Shown: positions 10,916 through 24,201 of the stretch, piece by piece
How positions within the stretch are numbered: position 1 is the stretch's first letter
How the letters are laid out: every line of letters begins with the position of its first letter
Assembly (NCBI GenBank): GCA_036346225.1
Contig: JARFIW010001082.1
Coordinates: forward strand, 124,001-188,000
Length of the DNA: 64,000 nucleotides
Direction: 5' to 3'
DNA from: Platerodrilus igneus
Lineage: Eukaryota > Arthropoda > Insecta > Coleoptera > Lycidae
Notes under the pieces: generated by a model
Told to the model about the DNA's origin: nothing
The model's input: the letters and a program-made list of their open reading frames with translations, nothing else
Databases searched by the model: none
Position numbers and translations under genes: made by a program

Positions 10916-12587
10916 AGATGTTGATGTAACTGTTGGTTATGTGTTATCGGAATTGGAATGTGACGGTTTAGAAGGTTTAGTCGGATTAATTAATTTTAAA
11001 TTTAAAAACAAAAAAAAAGCTTGGATACATTCCAAGCACCAATGAGGTTCCATCTTCATAGGTAAATCACTTTTTTGAAGGTGGCTTAACAAAATCCACG
11101 AATGATTTTTTCACAAAGCGCGAGATGTTCAAATTCCATTTTTGATGCAATAATTAGGAATTCTTAGAAGACATGTATTGATTATATAAAAAATCTAAGG
11201 TAAATTTAAGCCAGGATATTAAATTACTGTTTTTTAAATGTACAATTTATTTTAGAATAGGACTGATAAATAAGACGATAAAGAAAAATCTAATGTAAAG
11301 AAAAGAAGGTTCTTGAAAATTACGCCCTGAAAGTTTTTGCCGTTTATTTTATACTCTCTCTACACATAATAAATTTTTTAATTTACATATACGATCATAC
11401 TGAATTATTTATTGCTACTTTATACGTAAAACTGTGTTTATTAATGCTTTATTAGTGCTTGCAGAAAAAATTGTCAAATATGAAATAGAATAACCTTCTG
11501 GAGATTACATTTAAATTCTTACAAAATTTCATATATTTTTTTAATTTAAAGGCCAAATCAAAATTTTTTAATAACCACGTGTTTTTAATTTGTTGTTGTT
11601 TAACTTGAAAGAGACAAATTAAAAGAGATAGCATTTGCTAAATACTTAGACTTTTGCTATATTTTATAAAGACTATTATTATTATTTATTGCCTATTGCC
11701 TTTTATATCGACAATACTCCATTCCATACGCATGTCCACATTATATTTATCCCTTCCCAACTATTCTTACTACACTATTGCCTATATCTCCCAGTGTTAT
11801 AGCAATTAGAATCTATCACCAAACCATTACCAAACATTTGTAGGCCAGTTGTGTTTACATGTACGAAAATCTAGCGTATATGATTTTTACCTTCTGTATA
11901 AGGCGTAAGAACACGCTTGCTGGATCACAGTGAGCGACTCTCTGCGCGGCCGTCTTTAAAACGCGTTCAACGAGTGTGCTTATCTTTTAATTATAGTATT
12001 ATCGTTAATTGAAGTATTGAGAAAAAATCGAACTATTGCCAAATAAATCGTATCTCCTGAATGTCTTGGTTCATAGATGGCAACGCATTGGTCCATCTCT
12101 GAAACCGGACATTAATTAAATGAAGTCAATAAGTGATAAGAGACGCTCGTGTCATTTAGAGTCCGGTGTCAGTTAACTACATTTATTAAAATAAAGTATT
12201 TACTGTTTTGAAGGTTTGCAGTTTTGATTTTGCTTTATGGAATGTAGATTAATTACTGAATTGAATATTCAATAGCTTTAAATAATCTGTGTATACAATC
12301 TAAGGAATGAAAATTTGAAAAACCTTAGTTGAGTTTGTAATTTTAGTTTATTATATCCGTGTTTTGGTAGTAAGGAATTCCAAAAGACATTCTAGTTTAT
12401 TATAGTTGGTAAATAATTAAGCCTGGCGGAAGATAGAAGAATTGTACAAGTTCTATAGTGAATAGTAACCATTAAGACTGGGGAAATGATTGTCATTTTC
12501 TTCTGACACACTCTTAGGTATGCCTACTTTTTATTTTTTTAATTGTGAGTGTTTTTGGTTTTAAGTAGAATAAAATAGAATAGGTAC
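10916..12587. other. AT-rich stretch, no gene recognised
   Basis: No coding motif was recognised. A less AT-rich patch at about 11905-11975 (cgcgcggccgtc-like, CpG-containing) stands out from its surroundings and could be promoter-like or part of an old element, but nothing supports a specific call. Confidence 0.4.
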
Positions 12588-12663
12588 CGTATTTATTTGG
12601 ACCATCAAACCGTTTGGCCCACCAGGCATTTGCCCGGCTACCCGATGGCCCTGTCCAACACTA
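12588..12663 (-). repeat. Dispersed repeat terminus, copy A
   Basis: About 76 bp match 44455-44531 in the opposite orientation. Shared blocks include gctacccgatgg, cctgtccaacact, a gcatttg core and an atttgtttggtcca-like block. In the sense of copy B the end reads cagtgttggacagg, which looks like an hAT-type terminus. No partner end was found nearby. Confidence 0.65.
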
Positions 12664-13155
12664 TTCAAGTTGGTTACGATCTGCTTAAAAATCTACAAAA
12701 TATATCTTGTTTAATTCGGTGCAAGGTATTAAATTTATAACAAGATGAATACCTTTTTGTGTAGTTGATAAAAGAGTAAAAGAGATTGTTCGTGTATTTT
12801 AAAAGTAAAAAAGGTACTGAAATATATATTAAGGGTTTTATACAGTAAAACCGATGAAATTACAATGAGGGTAGCAAAAGGTTAGTAGACAGTGGTTAAG
12901 GGTAAAAATTGCAACAGGATCAGTTGATACGTAGATCACTGAATTTAAAAGAGCAATCCGAGATCACGAAGGTGATTTAAATGTAAATAGTAAAATTAGC
13001 GAAAACAATTCTGGATTTTTAAACAGAAATAATCCATTTTATATGATGGCGTGTGAACTTGCAGTGTTGTCAAAGTCTTGTTGGCGAAAGAGCGGAAGTC
13101 ATGGCAATTTATGCTGTTTATACAGTTCCACCAGATAAACTTCTATATTTCTTAA

Positions 13156-13530
13156 TATGGAAAAGTGCACAAACGTTCGTACAGTGTTCACATTTGTGCA
13201 CTTAGCATTAACGGTCGCGACTAAAAACATCTTAAATTGTTTTGATAGTGATGAAGAGAGGGGTTGCGGTTTTACAAACTCCAAGCTTATTTTCTCCATA
13301 TATTTTATTGGTGAAATGCATAAACGTGCGTATGCTGTTGCTGTTCACCTTTGTGCACCCACCACAAAAATTTTTTTGGGGTGGGAGTTGGCTGCTATTT
13401 CCACAGCCACGCAAAATTAATTTTTCAATATCTTAGTATGAAAAGTGCACAAAGGTTGGCTTAGTGTGCACATTTCTGCTGTATATATCTGAACGGAGAA
13501 GTGCAGAAACATGTTTACTTTGTAGTTCCG
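13156..13530. repeat. Diverged tandem-like repeat built on an aagtgcacaaacgt motif
   Basis: The phrase gaaaagtgcacaaacgtt recurs in changed form at about 13158, 13312 (gaaatgcataaacgtgcg), 13438 (gaaaagtgcacaaaggtt) and 13497 (gagaagtgcagaaacatg). Each is followed about 20-30 bp later by a ttcacatttgtgcac-like phrase. Several short open frames on both strands here are by-products of this structure. Confidence 0.5.
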
Positions 13531-16500
13531 TACACTTACGATACACAAACGAATGGCATAGGAAAAAGTTCATATTCTTATTGTGGGGGGTACATGGAAA
13601 TGGATCTTTGATATTTCAAAGGTGCGGATTCAAACTCAAACGCTTGCTTTAAGTCATTAATTTCTTATAAATATTGTATACATTTCGAAAACTGCTGAAA
13701 TAATATTTCAATCGGTGAAGAGTGTAACAGCCACATTGGGATGTTATGCTGTTACTAGGTTATTGTATATATTTTCACTTGCATGTATGATAGTTGAGTG
13801 ATCTATATTTTCAGGGGTAGATTATAACATCTAATAGGAATCAATTATTCGAGTAACGAACGTATTCGTATAAAGTTTATCCTAATTAGTAATGCTATTA
13901 ATTATCAAGGTTGGTTTTGTATATAGTTCTGAAACCTTGGGGAATATTTACGTTTCATTATTCTTTACGCAAGGAATATTAATGTCAACATTGGTTATAG
14001 AATTATCTCTCTACAAATTAACATTCATTCTAGTCATTCAGTTTAAGTGTTGTGATTTATTCTTAACAAGCTTCATATCATTGTTCAAATACCTTTGTGT
14101 TTAAATATATTTTTGTGAAAGGCTTATGCAATCATTCTTACTATTTTTAATTATCTTGTGAAATCTATATGAGTAAATAGGCTAGAGTATGTTTATGCTT
14201 CATTAAACGTTTCTGTCAGAATTCCACAGGTGACTGGACTTGCGCATTTGTGCCGTGTCTGATCATCTGAAGTTTCTCAACAATGACGTACTGTTTAGAA
14301 GGTCGTGTTTATATTCATACAGTTAACGACATTTATTTAGTCTCTCAGAATTTATTGCATCACATTTCGTAGTATAGAATTACTATTTATCAAGGGTACA
14401 TTGCTTGCAATAATTTGATGAGTTCATTTAAAGGACTCATATTTCCCACTCTAGTTTTAAATATTATTTTAAAAGGGATCCGCCTATGGATTAGTTATTT
14501 ATCAAGTGATACGTTTTTATTCTGATTAAAGTTATCGTTAAAAATGGAGAAACAGCGTTTGCTCTCTTTTACCAAATTGTTTGAACAGTTTAGACGTTTA
14601 TTAATAATAGGCAAATTGCCAGAAGTGTTTAAGTGTCTTCAACTAATTGTGTTGAACTTAACCAACAATTATTTAGTCGTTGGGATTGTGTTTTGGCAAA
14701 GCCCTAAGTTCCGATTTGAGTTTTCGGATAATCAGCATGTGCTGGAAGTAATTATTAATCGCGTCTGCTTTACATCTGCAAGATATTTTACGTTTATTTA
14801 GTTGGATTGATCTTTGCCCATTTTGTCTTTTACATCGTTTGGTTTTATGCAATTATGGATTGGTTCGAACGATAGGATTTTTGTTAGAAGCTTTATAGAA
14901 GCGTACGTTGGAAATTGGGAATTATTTCGATCATTCCATTTGGGGACTCATCTAACTCATCACAAGGTGCTACAAATTCACAGTTCTTGGTTCATGTCGT
15001 TTTATAGATTAGTTTTGGAAAGTACAGAAAATACCATTTCCTGTTTGTCCACCTTTCCTAACACCCAAAGAAGACTCAGGTGCTGCTTGTCGACCATGCT
15101 ACATCTGTAAATATATGTAAAAGAAAATTCAACAATTAAGTTGATAACAACTTTTTTAAGGTTCAGTATAAGTGCATATTTAGAAAAACTTATTTGTGTT
15201 TTAATCTGTTGTATATCATCTGTTGTTCTATACTTATTTATACAATTTTAGCCACACATGTTAAACCACATGCATGCATCTGGCACCCATTTGTTTTATG
15301 TGTCAAATAATTTAAGAATATTATACCAATGGAGTAATACTGGAAAATTAACCTCGATAATATACAACACGGATCACTTCAAATTGTGTCTTATTTCTCA
15401 AGATATAAATTCAAGCCTAGGGGCCCTTTTCTGAATCAAGACGTCTCACTTGCTCTCACCTTTGAACAAGGGATCATTGCTGCTTGTACCTCTGAACCTG
15501 GCCGAGGGGTAAGTACACTGAGTTATTATTGAAACTTGAAATTTGAAGTGATACCTAGAAGTAGTATTGAATGTTTAAATTCTGAACATGTTGATACTTA
15601 TTTCTTTAAATGAAATAATTATGTAAAATAATAACATAACGTAAAAGACTAATAGGTTGCAAATTCACGTTATAAGAGGTGCAAAAAATATGTATTACAT
15701 GAGTTACTGAATTGACAAGAGTAATTAGAAAAATGTTAAGAAACAAAATCTGTAATTATAAACAGCTAAGTTTTACATCAACTTGAATTTATACCAAGAA
15801 CGCAGGTAATAAATTAATGTCAGGAATATTAATCGATATTACATCTTACGCAACTGGTTTGTGCATTCATTATATTAGTTGAACAACAGTCTAATATCCA
15901 TAGGTAACGCATTTGAGTACAGTATTATGTTATTGTGTTATTTAAGTAAACATTATGTAATGGAAAAGGATTTTTAATTTCAGTTAAATGAGCTTTTAGC
16001 ACGGAAAACAGCCTGTAAAATTTATAGAGGTTGTAGTAATTTACATTTTATAACGTGGTTATTTAATGTCACATTAAATTAGGATAAAGAATTAAAATAG
16101 TAAAGTAAAAGCACCTAGTATTTTTGTATACGAACAGCAATAAGGATCGGGACTTGACACTTCTCGTATTAAAATTAACAAAGTACCGGTAGATCTGGGT
16201 AAATAACCTTTATAGGAAAGTTTATTTGTATACAGTCATATAAATTGAAAGAAATAGCAACCATAGTAGATTAACTCATTATCCATAAACTCATAAACTA
16301 CCGTCATATATGATGCGTTGCAAAGTTAAAAAAACGACGCCGCTTTTAAAATGGTCGAACTAAATAACCGGTCATACGAAAAGACGATGTAGACTTTGAT
16401 CTTAGGAGAGTAGTTCTTCATGCTTCTTCAGTTATGGAGCGTTAAATTCGATTTACACGCAGCCATCTCCTTGCGGAATGAGATTGATTAAAAGGGTAAT

Positions 16501-19500
16501 TTAACTACAGTATTAAACTCCGGAATTGTGAGAAACAACTTCCCAAACGCAAGTGAAACGCGAAATTTAAAATATCATTATAGGTGAAAGTGCCCCTATG
16601 GTGGAAGCTTTCATTCAAGGTTACGTCAGAGTATTGGATTACCTGCAACCAAAAGAAGTTTGCAGTTATAGGTTGTTTAGAGCTTTGCAAAAGTCACGGA
16701 GCTAAAATCTGTAACGTAACCTACCTGTGGTCGAACAAATGAACGCCCTCTACTGACAATACCTGGTTCTTGATCTAATCTAGCGGCAGTGGCTCGTGAT
16801 CCCTACGTTGTGTGACCGATACATAATCCAAATATACACACTGAGATGGCGTTAAACCAGGAAGGTTTGAAATAAAACTACAGTATTTAGGCCCTACTTT
16901 TAATATTATACGATAACCTCAAAATTAGGATACCAGCAATTAGACATCAATTACAAGAGCAAACAGTGCCGTACTCACCTAGTTTAACACTGAGGAAAAA
17001 GTATCGACTGATAAAACATCAACAACCCTGCACTTCTAACTGCATAAATACATCTCTGCAAAGATGGGGTGGCGAACAAGCAGCCTGTGCACTTTTAATA
17101 TTACGGGATGTCAAATGTTACCCAGACATATAACAACTGAAAAAATGTTAGTGTAGTCTAGATAATCTTTTCTTGAAGGTACCGAGGACGGCTAAACCAT
17201 GACTACCCGGCAAAAGTTTAGGTAAAGACTTTGACTACCAATATTCAACCCCGCACGGACATAAAATGTGAGTAAATTTAACAAAGGCCCAAACATACGC
17301 GCTTACCATACAGACCACTAACAATTTTCAACCCGTTTTACAATATGGTTCATAATGACTAACCTGCTTTCTATCGTTTACATAAACACCACAACAAGTG
17401 CATTGACAAAACAAATATTTATAAATGAACACCACCTATGCTATGATAGTATCTGTTCTGTCATGCAAGACTATATTATGTTTTCCCGTAAATACATTGT
17501 GCAAAGACTTTATTCGTAACTCTAAGTTTATTGTGCGCGATTTGGCAACAGTGCAGTGCGAATCTAAAGTCGACGTTATCTAGTAACATTGACATTCAGT
17601 CTCGGGACGTTATGAAGTGTGGACGTGCATGCAAAGAAACGTTTTCCAATCAACAAAATGGCAAGTGCCTTCACATAATGTTAAAACAAGGTATTTATCC
17701 TTTATTATGTCTTGTATTTATATTATTACAATTGTGATTAATCAAGCTCCTATTCATGCATAACAAGGTGTTTCTCAAAACCATAAAATTTCGAGGTGGT
17801 CCTTATTTAACTAATCCAGCTTGCTTTATATAAAAACGACCACTAGCTATCATTTTATCCCAAAGCTCTAACCAGTACCATAGAAAGGGTACTTATAAAT
17901 GGAATCGTTTATCTCCAACATAGTCATAATGCAAACGCGTCAATAAACGGGGTCATAGCAGAGGTTCTTATAGTCATGACGTAATAAGAATAATTAAATG
18001 GCAATATAAGTTACCGATAGAATTGTATGCTAAAAACGTCAGATTACATCAAACTAACGAGATTAGTTATAAACGTACAACTAAGAGCTGAAATAAAACA
18101 ATTACACAATCATAGCAGGTGATTAGAACATGGAAAAGCAAATACTAATATATGCTTGTAGCAAATACATACCATCTTTATCCAAATTAAATCTACATAA
18201 TTGCAAGTTAATAAAATATATTTAGTCTAGTAAGCAAACGTTAAGAATTATTTATCATGATTGCATTAGCTAAATAAACGCGCATTTAAAATTAACCAGA
18301 TCAAGTGGATTAAAAATTACAAACCAACAAACAAAAATATGCAGGGCAACTTTATCAAATATGCTTCAATACAATCAGATAACTTAAAACTAGAATATTA
18401 AGAAACATTATCTTTAATAAAACCGCCAAGTGGAGCTTTTCCAACCTTCGTTTTCAGTTGCTGAAAGTCAAGCTAATACGCCGGTTAAAACTTGTCGACG
18501 ATATAGATCACCCTCCCTTCTCTCCCCTATATAGATTAATTCTAATGTCACAAAGTGTGTTCGGAAATCTTAAAGTGGCTACCATGCTGTTCAAAAATAC
18601 CTTCGAATATCGAAATGTACACTACCATGTATGCAATAATTATCAACCAATAAGAATCGACTTAGGAAATACTATAGATCACTACACACTTAATGACAAT
18701 TTTTCAATATGCTCTTAATGGCACAAGAATTTCATTTTAGTAATAGCGTCAATACTTTAATAAAAGTAGCTTGTGTAACTTATTACAATAACGCATATGG
18801 AACAGCTGAAAAATGCTGTCGACGCAAAAGTTAATAAATTCAGACTTCGCAACAAGATTAGTTTCGATGAACGCCCCAGTTTAATTTTGAAACCGTTGTC
18901 CTTTTCCTAAATAAGTACGCGATAAGCGAGAATTCTGTCCGCTAATATTTCAAGATCGAATCTTTTTACATTAACAGTATAACCTTGATGACATTATCGC
19001 AAATGAGTTTCGTAAGCTAGATGCACTTCAAAAATTGGAAATGTATTTGCTATTGCTCTTTGAATTAGGGATAGGGCGGGCGGTTGCTGCAATTATTTTT
19101 TGCTATAAATGTATGTTTTGAGTGAAGGAGATTTGTGCTTTAGATGAATCACTGGAAACCTATTACATGAATTTCCTTGTTCGAACTTGAAATTGTGTCG
19201 TGTAGGATATTCTTTGCTACATCGTACATTGTTTGTACAGTTGTGATAGACTTATTTGCACATTAAATATAAAATGTATGTTTGTAGTTTACATTATCTA
19301 TGAAAACGTCAAGCATTCAAAGCTTTTCTGGATGAGTAAGTTAAAACCTAGTTTATTTTGTTCCATATAAATAATGACTAAACGTTTGTTTACATTACAA
19401 ATAATATGAAGTAAAGCTTCCTGCAAATAAATGTTTTATGGAAAAATATGGACTGAAAAGGCATATTTATACGATCAAATTGTATAGCTCTAACAATACG

Positions 19501-19991
19501 TCAAATCCTACAACTTAACTATAAAATCTAAGATAAGTAAGATATCGAAGAGTTAAGAAAAAATACGTAAAAATCCTAAAATTAACTTCATCAAAAGTGA
19601 ACCGTATACAAGTACTACGGTAGATAGTACAGTGATTGGTATTTAATGGAGTACAGTAGCTTAAACTTATTTATAACTACTCTAGTAAGTAAAAATGTAT
19701 ATGTTGAGACTTACTTAAAAGAATTAAGAGAGTGCATGCCTTTAGAAATGTTGCAATTAAAGTCTGATGTCAATTAATAACCTTAGTGTTGGGACAATCC
19801 CAAATGTTAGTTTACTGTTACTTATTTTGTGAAAAATATTCAATTACAGCCAGAATCTAACCTAGAATTGCAATTTAAATTCAAATAATAGCCTTTGTGT
19901 GACGGGCATTTAAACAATTCTTTCATTATTATTTATGGAACGGCACAACTTACTTATTATTAAACGTATTGTGCAATTTAGAAATGCCTTG

Positions 19992-19992
<1 letters not shown>
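13531..19992. other. Long AT-rich stretch, no gene recognised
   Basis: Apart from the weak exon candidate at 15416-15508, I recognise no protein domain, RNA gene or repeat pair in this 6.4 kb. Open frames of 60-98 codons occur (for example at 14544-14801 and 14814-15110) but have no family motif and the composition of random AT-rich DNA. Confidence 0.45.
15416..15508 (+). other. Weak candidate coding exon
   Basis: A patch less AT-rich than its surroundings ends at a strong donor, ggg|gtaagtac (15509). One frame is open from at least 15330 to the donor and reads NQDVSLALTFEQG then IIAACTSEPGRG, ending exactly on a codon boundary. If the acceptor is the aag before 15416, the exon is 93 nt and phase 0 at both ends. 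The acceptor is poor, and no family is recognised. Confidence 0.22.
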
Positions 19993-20036
<44 letters not shown>

Positions 20037-20043
20037 AATATAT
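19993..20043. repeat. (TA)n microsatellite
   Basis: A TA run interrupted by tatgta and aaata. Confidence 0.92.
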
Positions 20044-21770
20044 ATCCAAACAGCAAGTATAAAATTGTTTTTAACCTAACTAGACATTTGGGTATTATTA
20101 AGTAGATTAAGCTAGTATAAGTTCTTATTGTAAATAACAAATTTAATTTTATCAATCTTGATGTCAGAGCTCGAGACGTTTTCACACGTCGTTGATCAAC
20201 TACATTGACGCGGGTTAATATAAGAATGTTTCAGTTATCCATGCGAATTTTAAAGAAAATGTTGTGACTTACACACAGAATATTTTGTTGTTTTCTAATT
20301 ATTAACAAGGATTAGGTGAAAATTGTTTTAGTACGTAAGTCATGATAAGATAATTTTCTTTCTAAACTTAAGTTGTAAATTGCATTTATAAGCATTATTT
20401 ATATCTGTGCGTGTAAGTAAATTATTAAGATGTATAGATTAGATGTATAATAGGATTGTTCATAAATGTTTCTTGAGATTTCTTTGTTTCATTTCATTTT
20501 CGTAAAATCCATAGCATATTTGTCATTGAGCTAGCCAAAAAGGAACGAGGGCACAAATTCACATTTTCTGTTAAGCAAGCAACCATTGCATACTTCCCAC
20601 GCTTGTAAGGTATGTTTTGGCCAAAAGATCCTTGACAGATAATCTATTAGAAAGTCAGAGTGTTTCGAACTCCGATCATAAACTTCCTGGTAAATATACT
20701 CTTAGAAAAAAATATTATATAATTAAGACTTATTTTAGTTTAAATTTAAATGACAAATACTCAACTATCAGTTAAAAACAATATTTAACAATATTTAAAA
20801 AAAGTTCACGAAGCGCTTTTTCTCCAATTCGTAATTAAATATCTTCTTATTTTAAATTGACGTCCAAATCAGCTTACACGATTTTCATATTATTTACATC
20901 TCCATTTAGAAACCAATGTGCATCCTCGGTTTAATTATTTAATAAAATTTTAAATGGCTTTTTATATCGAAGCATTTCCCATCTTCATTGTACATTACAA
21001 AATTAAATAATTGCATTTACCATTCTTAATATTTATGCAGGTTACGTTTAAAATTAACTCTTGTCTTCATTGTTACATGGTAAATATTAATTAGGATAGG
21101 CGTATTGCATACTTTAAAACAATTCTTTATCAAGTAACACTTTTACTATCGAATTTCTGAATGAATCTATTTAATAAACGCTTCCGTTTATATACGAAAA
21201 CTATCTATTTTCTAGTATAAACTAGTGTTCACGTGATTCCCTTCTAAATAATACACGCCTATCTGACGTAAAATTCTGGGAATTTCTCATTGGCGTTAAA
21301 ATTTGTTGCGTTTTATTACCTCGTTGGCGCGTTCCACTTATTAGTGACATGCGCTGCTCGTCTTTGTTTAACACCCAAGGTTATTGTGGCGTCCCATACT
21401 AATCCAGTAATTGTGAAAGCTAATAAATAATTTTTATCAATTTTTATTACATTTTATCCGTTTTTTAATGTTCTTGCCGTTTCTTGGAATAAACGTTTTT
21501 TTTTATTAATTAGGTCATACTGAATTGATGCATTTCTTCTCAATTCCTCTCAAAATTTCGAGAACATGTTTTATTTAAAATGTTTTTATGCTATACAGGG
21601 GATAATTAATTTAAGCTTGAATTGTTTTATCCACAGGTTTTGCATATGCAGAAAGACTCGTATTTCCGAATTGTAGTAAAAAGATTGGTTTTCACGGCAA
21701 AACTTGTTTTAATACACATAGTTAAGATTAATTGTAGTTTTTTACGCAAGAATACGTAAAGCTATCACCA
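20044..21770. other. AT-rich stretch, no gene recognised
   Basis: I recognise no coding, RNA or repeat structure here. Confidence 0.45.
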
Positions 21771-22575
21771 TTTTATGCTACTTATAGCAAATGCAGAACA
21801 TTTTTAAGTGCATCAAAAATGTATTGATAATAATAAGTGAAATGAAATGGCTTTGTATTTATTTTAGAGGGATCCATTTGCATTCGCATTTAATGCTTTT
21901 TAAGATATCTTAAAATAGTATATTACATTACTAGCGTGAAATGTCACTTTCCACGCGAGTAATGTACACTATTTTTCCGACGACCACCACTAAAAACAAT
22001 TACGAAATAGTTATTTTTATGCTTATTTGCAATAAATGTGTACGCAATAATGCAAGACAGACAGACACCTATAAAATTTATTTGACGTTTTAATGTTGAA
22101 AATTCGAACACCTACTTTGTTTTTATAAAATCCGCGAATCTGTTGCTTTTAGCGTATGCATTCTCAATTTTTATTGAAGAAATCATTTCAATTACAAACT
22201 AATATGAGTAATTACATCTATAAGTAAAACGGAAACTGTCAGTATCGATTTAACTATGGGTATTTTATACTGTTATTAGCCAAAACGAAACGAATGAATG
22301 CAAAAAGTAGGAACCGGTAGTTGTTTGGGTTGCCTAGGTAACTAGCATACTAACATCAGTCATATCACTCTAGAGTTGAAAAGTATTTCAACACTAGAGT
22401 GATATGTACTTTCGCACTCTAGAGTGATATACTTTACTTTCTACATAAATAAGTCGTGTGTAATCTGTTGTTTTCACAAGTGGTCGTCGGAAAATAAATA
22501 TTTTTACATATACAGCTTATATTATTTGCTAAGTATTTACAATACGCTTATATCATACAGGGTGATTATTTATAC
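21771..22575 (+). repeat. Dispersed repeat, long copy with palindromic core
   Basis: The outer parts match 60220-60438. The left part (21771-21910) shares ttttatgcta, aaaaatgtattgataat, atggctttgtatttatttta and gcatttaatgc. The right part (about 22495-22575) shares ttacatata, tatttacaatac and atacagggtgattatttatac. Between them this copy has about 585 bp absent from the 60-kb copy. That segment contains a near-palindrome at 21913-21976 and another at 22361-22406. It is probably a transposon family of which the two copies are deletion or insertion variants. No protein is recognised. Confidence 0.72.
22361..22430. repeat. Palindrome with three ctctagagtg-type sites
   Basis: The arms catatcactcta (22361-22372) and tagagtgatatg (22395-22406) are inverted, with a second inner inverted repeat gttgaaa/tttcaac. 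A further cactctagagtgatat follows at 22415-22430. It can fold into a hairpin as DNA or RNA. Confidence 0.75.
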
Positions 22576-23776
22576 ACGCGCAATTGCATTTTTGCTTGGT
22601 ACTTTAATGAATAAAAGTACGCTTTTACTATACAGGGTAAAACAATGAATTTACGGAAATTTAATTTTTTTCCGGATTGTTTTACATTTTGGTGGGATTT
22701 ATTTATAGAATTTGGGTTTCAATGACCTCTCGTGACACCAATATTACGTCAATATATATAGGATATTTTAAGAATAATGACTTCCTAGTAATATTAAGTG
22801 TTTTAATGGGTTTGATGTCGGCTAGCAATAAAATGAAAACTCTTTTCTAATACTTAAATTTTTGGATCTTCTTTAATCTTTGATCACAGGCTTAAGTTGA
22901 ATTATTTTAAAACGTTAATATCTAAATTAAGCTTTAAACATTAACGTTTTGCTTTTTAACTTCTAAATGTAAGAAGTATATATAATTTGTATAGGAAAAA
23001 TTTAAAAAATGTAATAGAGAATTAATCCAAGTGAAAGTACTTGTTTTGTTGCACTAAATTAGCGACGTAATGTGTGCGTGTCGATTTTTATAGTTGGTTT
23101 TATTAGTAAAATTATTGTTGGTAAAGGGGTAAAAATGTAGTATTTTGCAATAGACAATGAAACGATAAAACGGGAAGATTGATATCTAGCTATCTCATGT
23201 TTGCTAATAACGATATTTCTAGAAATTTTTATGTATGATGTCAGGTAATTTAGTATGGGAAATTGGAAAGCGATGGATTTGGTTTAATTTGTCATGGGAT
23301 TTAGCTTAGCACTATCTGCCAGATTGAGGTTATTAAATTAAGTTTTATTTTGTCAATTTTTAATTTTAATTTTGAATACCTCGCTTATTTCAATTTTGAA
23401 TACCTCAGCTAGCTCAGTTTTAACCACGCACGGAGCTTGCGACAATACGACAACAAAACCTTTAAATTTACCTTCTACCTCTACTTTTTGTTTCTTTAAA
23501 CCAAAACACCATTAAGCACAATTACTATAATATCCCCAAAAATATTTACAATGTATGAAGTGTTTAAGAATTCTCGAAATAAAACTTTATTTTAATAATT
23601 GAATAAATATTCTATCAATAATTATCATTCCCAAAATTAATCAACACGCCAGCAAGAATCACCATTATTATTATCTGAAGCCCCACGAACGTTCATTAAA
23701 CTTCCTGCAAAATTTACGTAATTTATAACGTGTATTAAAAAAACGATCTTGGTTGACCCTCTATAAAATTTTCATG
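22576..23776. other. AT-rich stretch, no gene recognised
   Basis: The only structure seen is a short doublet, caattttgaatacctcgctt and its neighbour, at about 23370-23410. No coding signal. Confidence 0.45.
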
Positions 23777-23784
23777 AAAGCAAT
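23777..23784. repeat. 8-bp target duplication, left
   Basis: The octamer aaagcaat is repeated at 24726-24733, on the other side of the TIR-flanked element. Confidence 0.7.
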
Positions 23785-23952
23785 AGTAAGAGTTCGGTTT
23801 AGAAAGACAAACATTTTTAGGGGTCGTATATATATTTCGATTCGACTTGGTCCCCTGAGTCTAACAACATACGACTTTTGTTTAGGAAACGACCCCTTAA
23901 AAAGTTATGGTCAATAAACTAACCCATGTTAAGCCTATGGGAATTTTTTTTT
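23785..23952 (+). repeat. Merlin-like left TIR
   Basis: Inverted relative to 24557-24725. The left arm is interrupted by a segment around 23849-23870 that differs from the right arm. Confidence 0.8.
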
Positions 23953-23980
23953 CTACCAAAAAATTGTTTTTTTCGTAAAA

Positions 23981-24085
23981 CCTAACCTAACCTAAAGTAA
24001 CCTAACCTAACCTAACCAAACCAATCCTAACCTAACGTAACCTAACCTAACCAAACCTAACCTAACCTAACCTAACCTAACCCAA
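23981..24085 (+). repeat. (CCTAA)n interstitial telomeric repeat
   Basis: About 20 copies of CCTAA, the complement of the insect telomere unit TTAGG, with scattered variants (ccaaa, cgtaa, cccaa). The array is about 105 bp, lies between the TIRs of the Merlin-like element, and is downstream of the transposase stop codon on that element's coding strand. Confidence 0.9.
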
Positions 24086-24201
24086 CCCCTAAAAAACAAC
24101 AAAAACAACGAGAGGATCACAATTTTTTATTTACTCAAGAATGTAATCTGAATGAAGCAAAAGAATAAATGTAAAATTAATTAAGCACGTGAATCACCAT
24201 A

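Noticed and set aside
13157..13436. Several overlapping short frames on both strands with alike peptides
   Set aside because: They arise from the diverged repeat phrases in both orientations and have no domain match.
14544..15110. Two adjacent plus-strand frames (85 and 98 codons)
   Set aside because: No recognisable motif, and composition like the surrounding non-coding DNA.
16575..16735. Open stretch following attatag on the plus strand
   Set aside because: About 50 codons without a stop is within chance, there is no donor at its end, and it has no family similarity.
23981..24085. A true chromosome end
   Set aside because: The array is short, imperfect, lies between transposon TIRs, and is followed by 40 kb of ordinary sequence.
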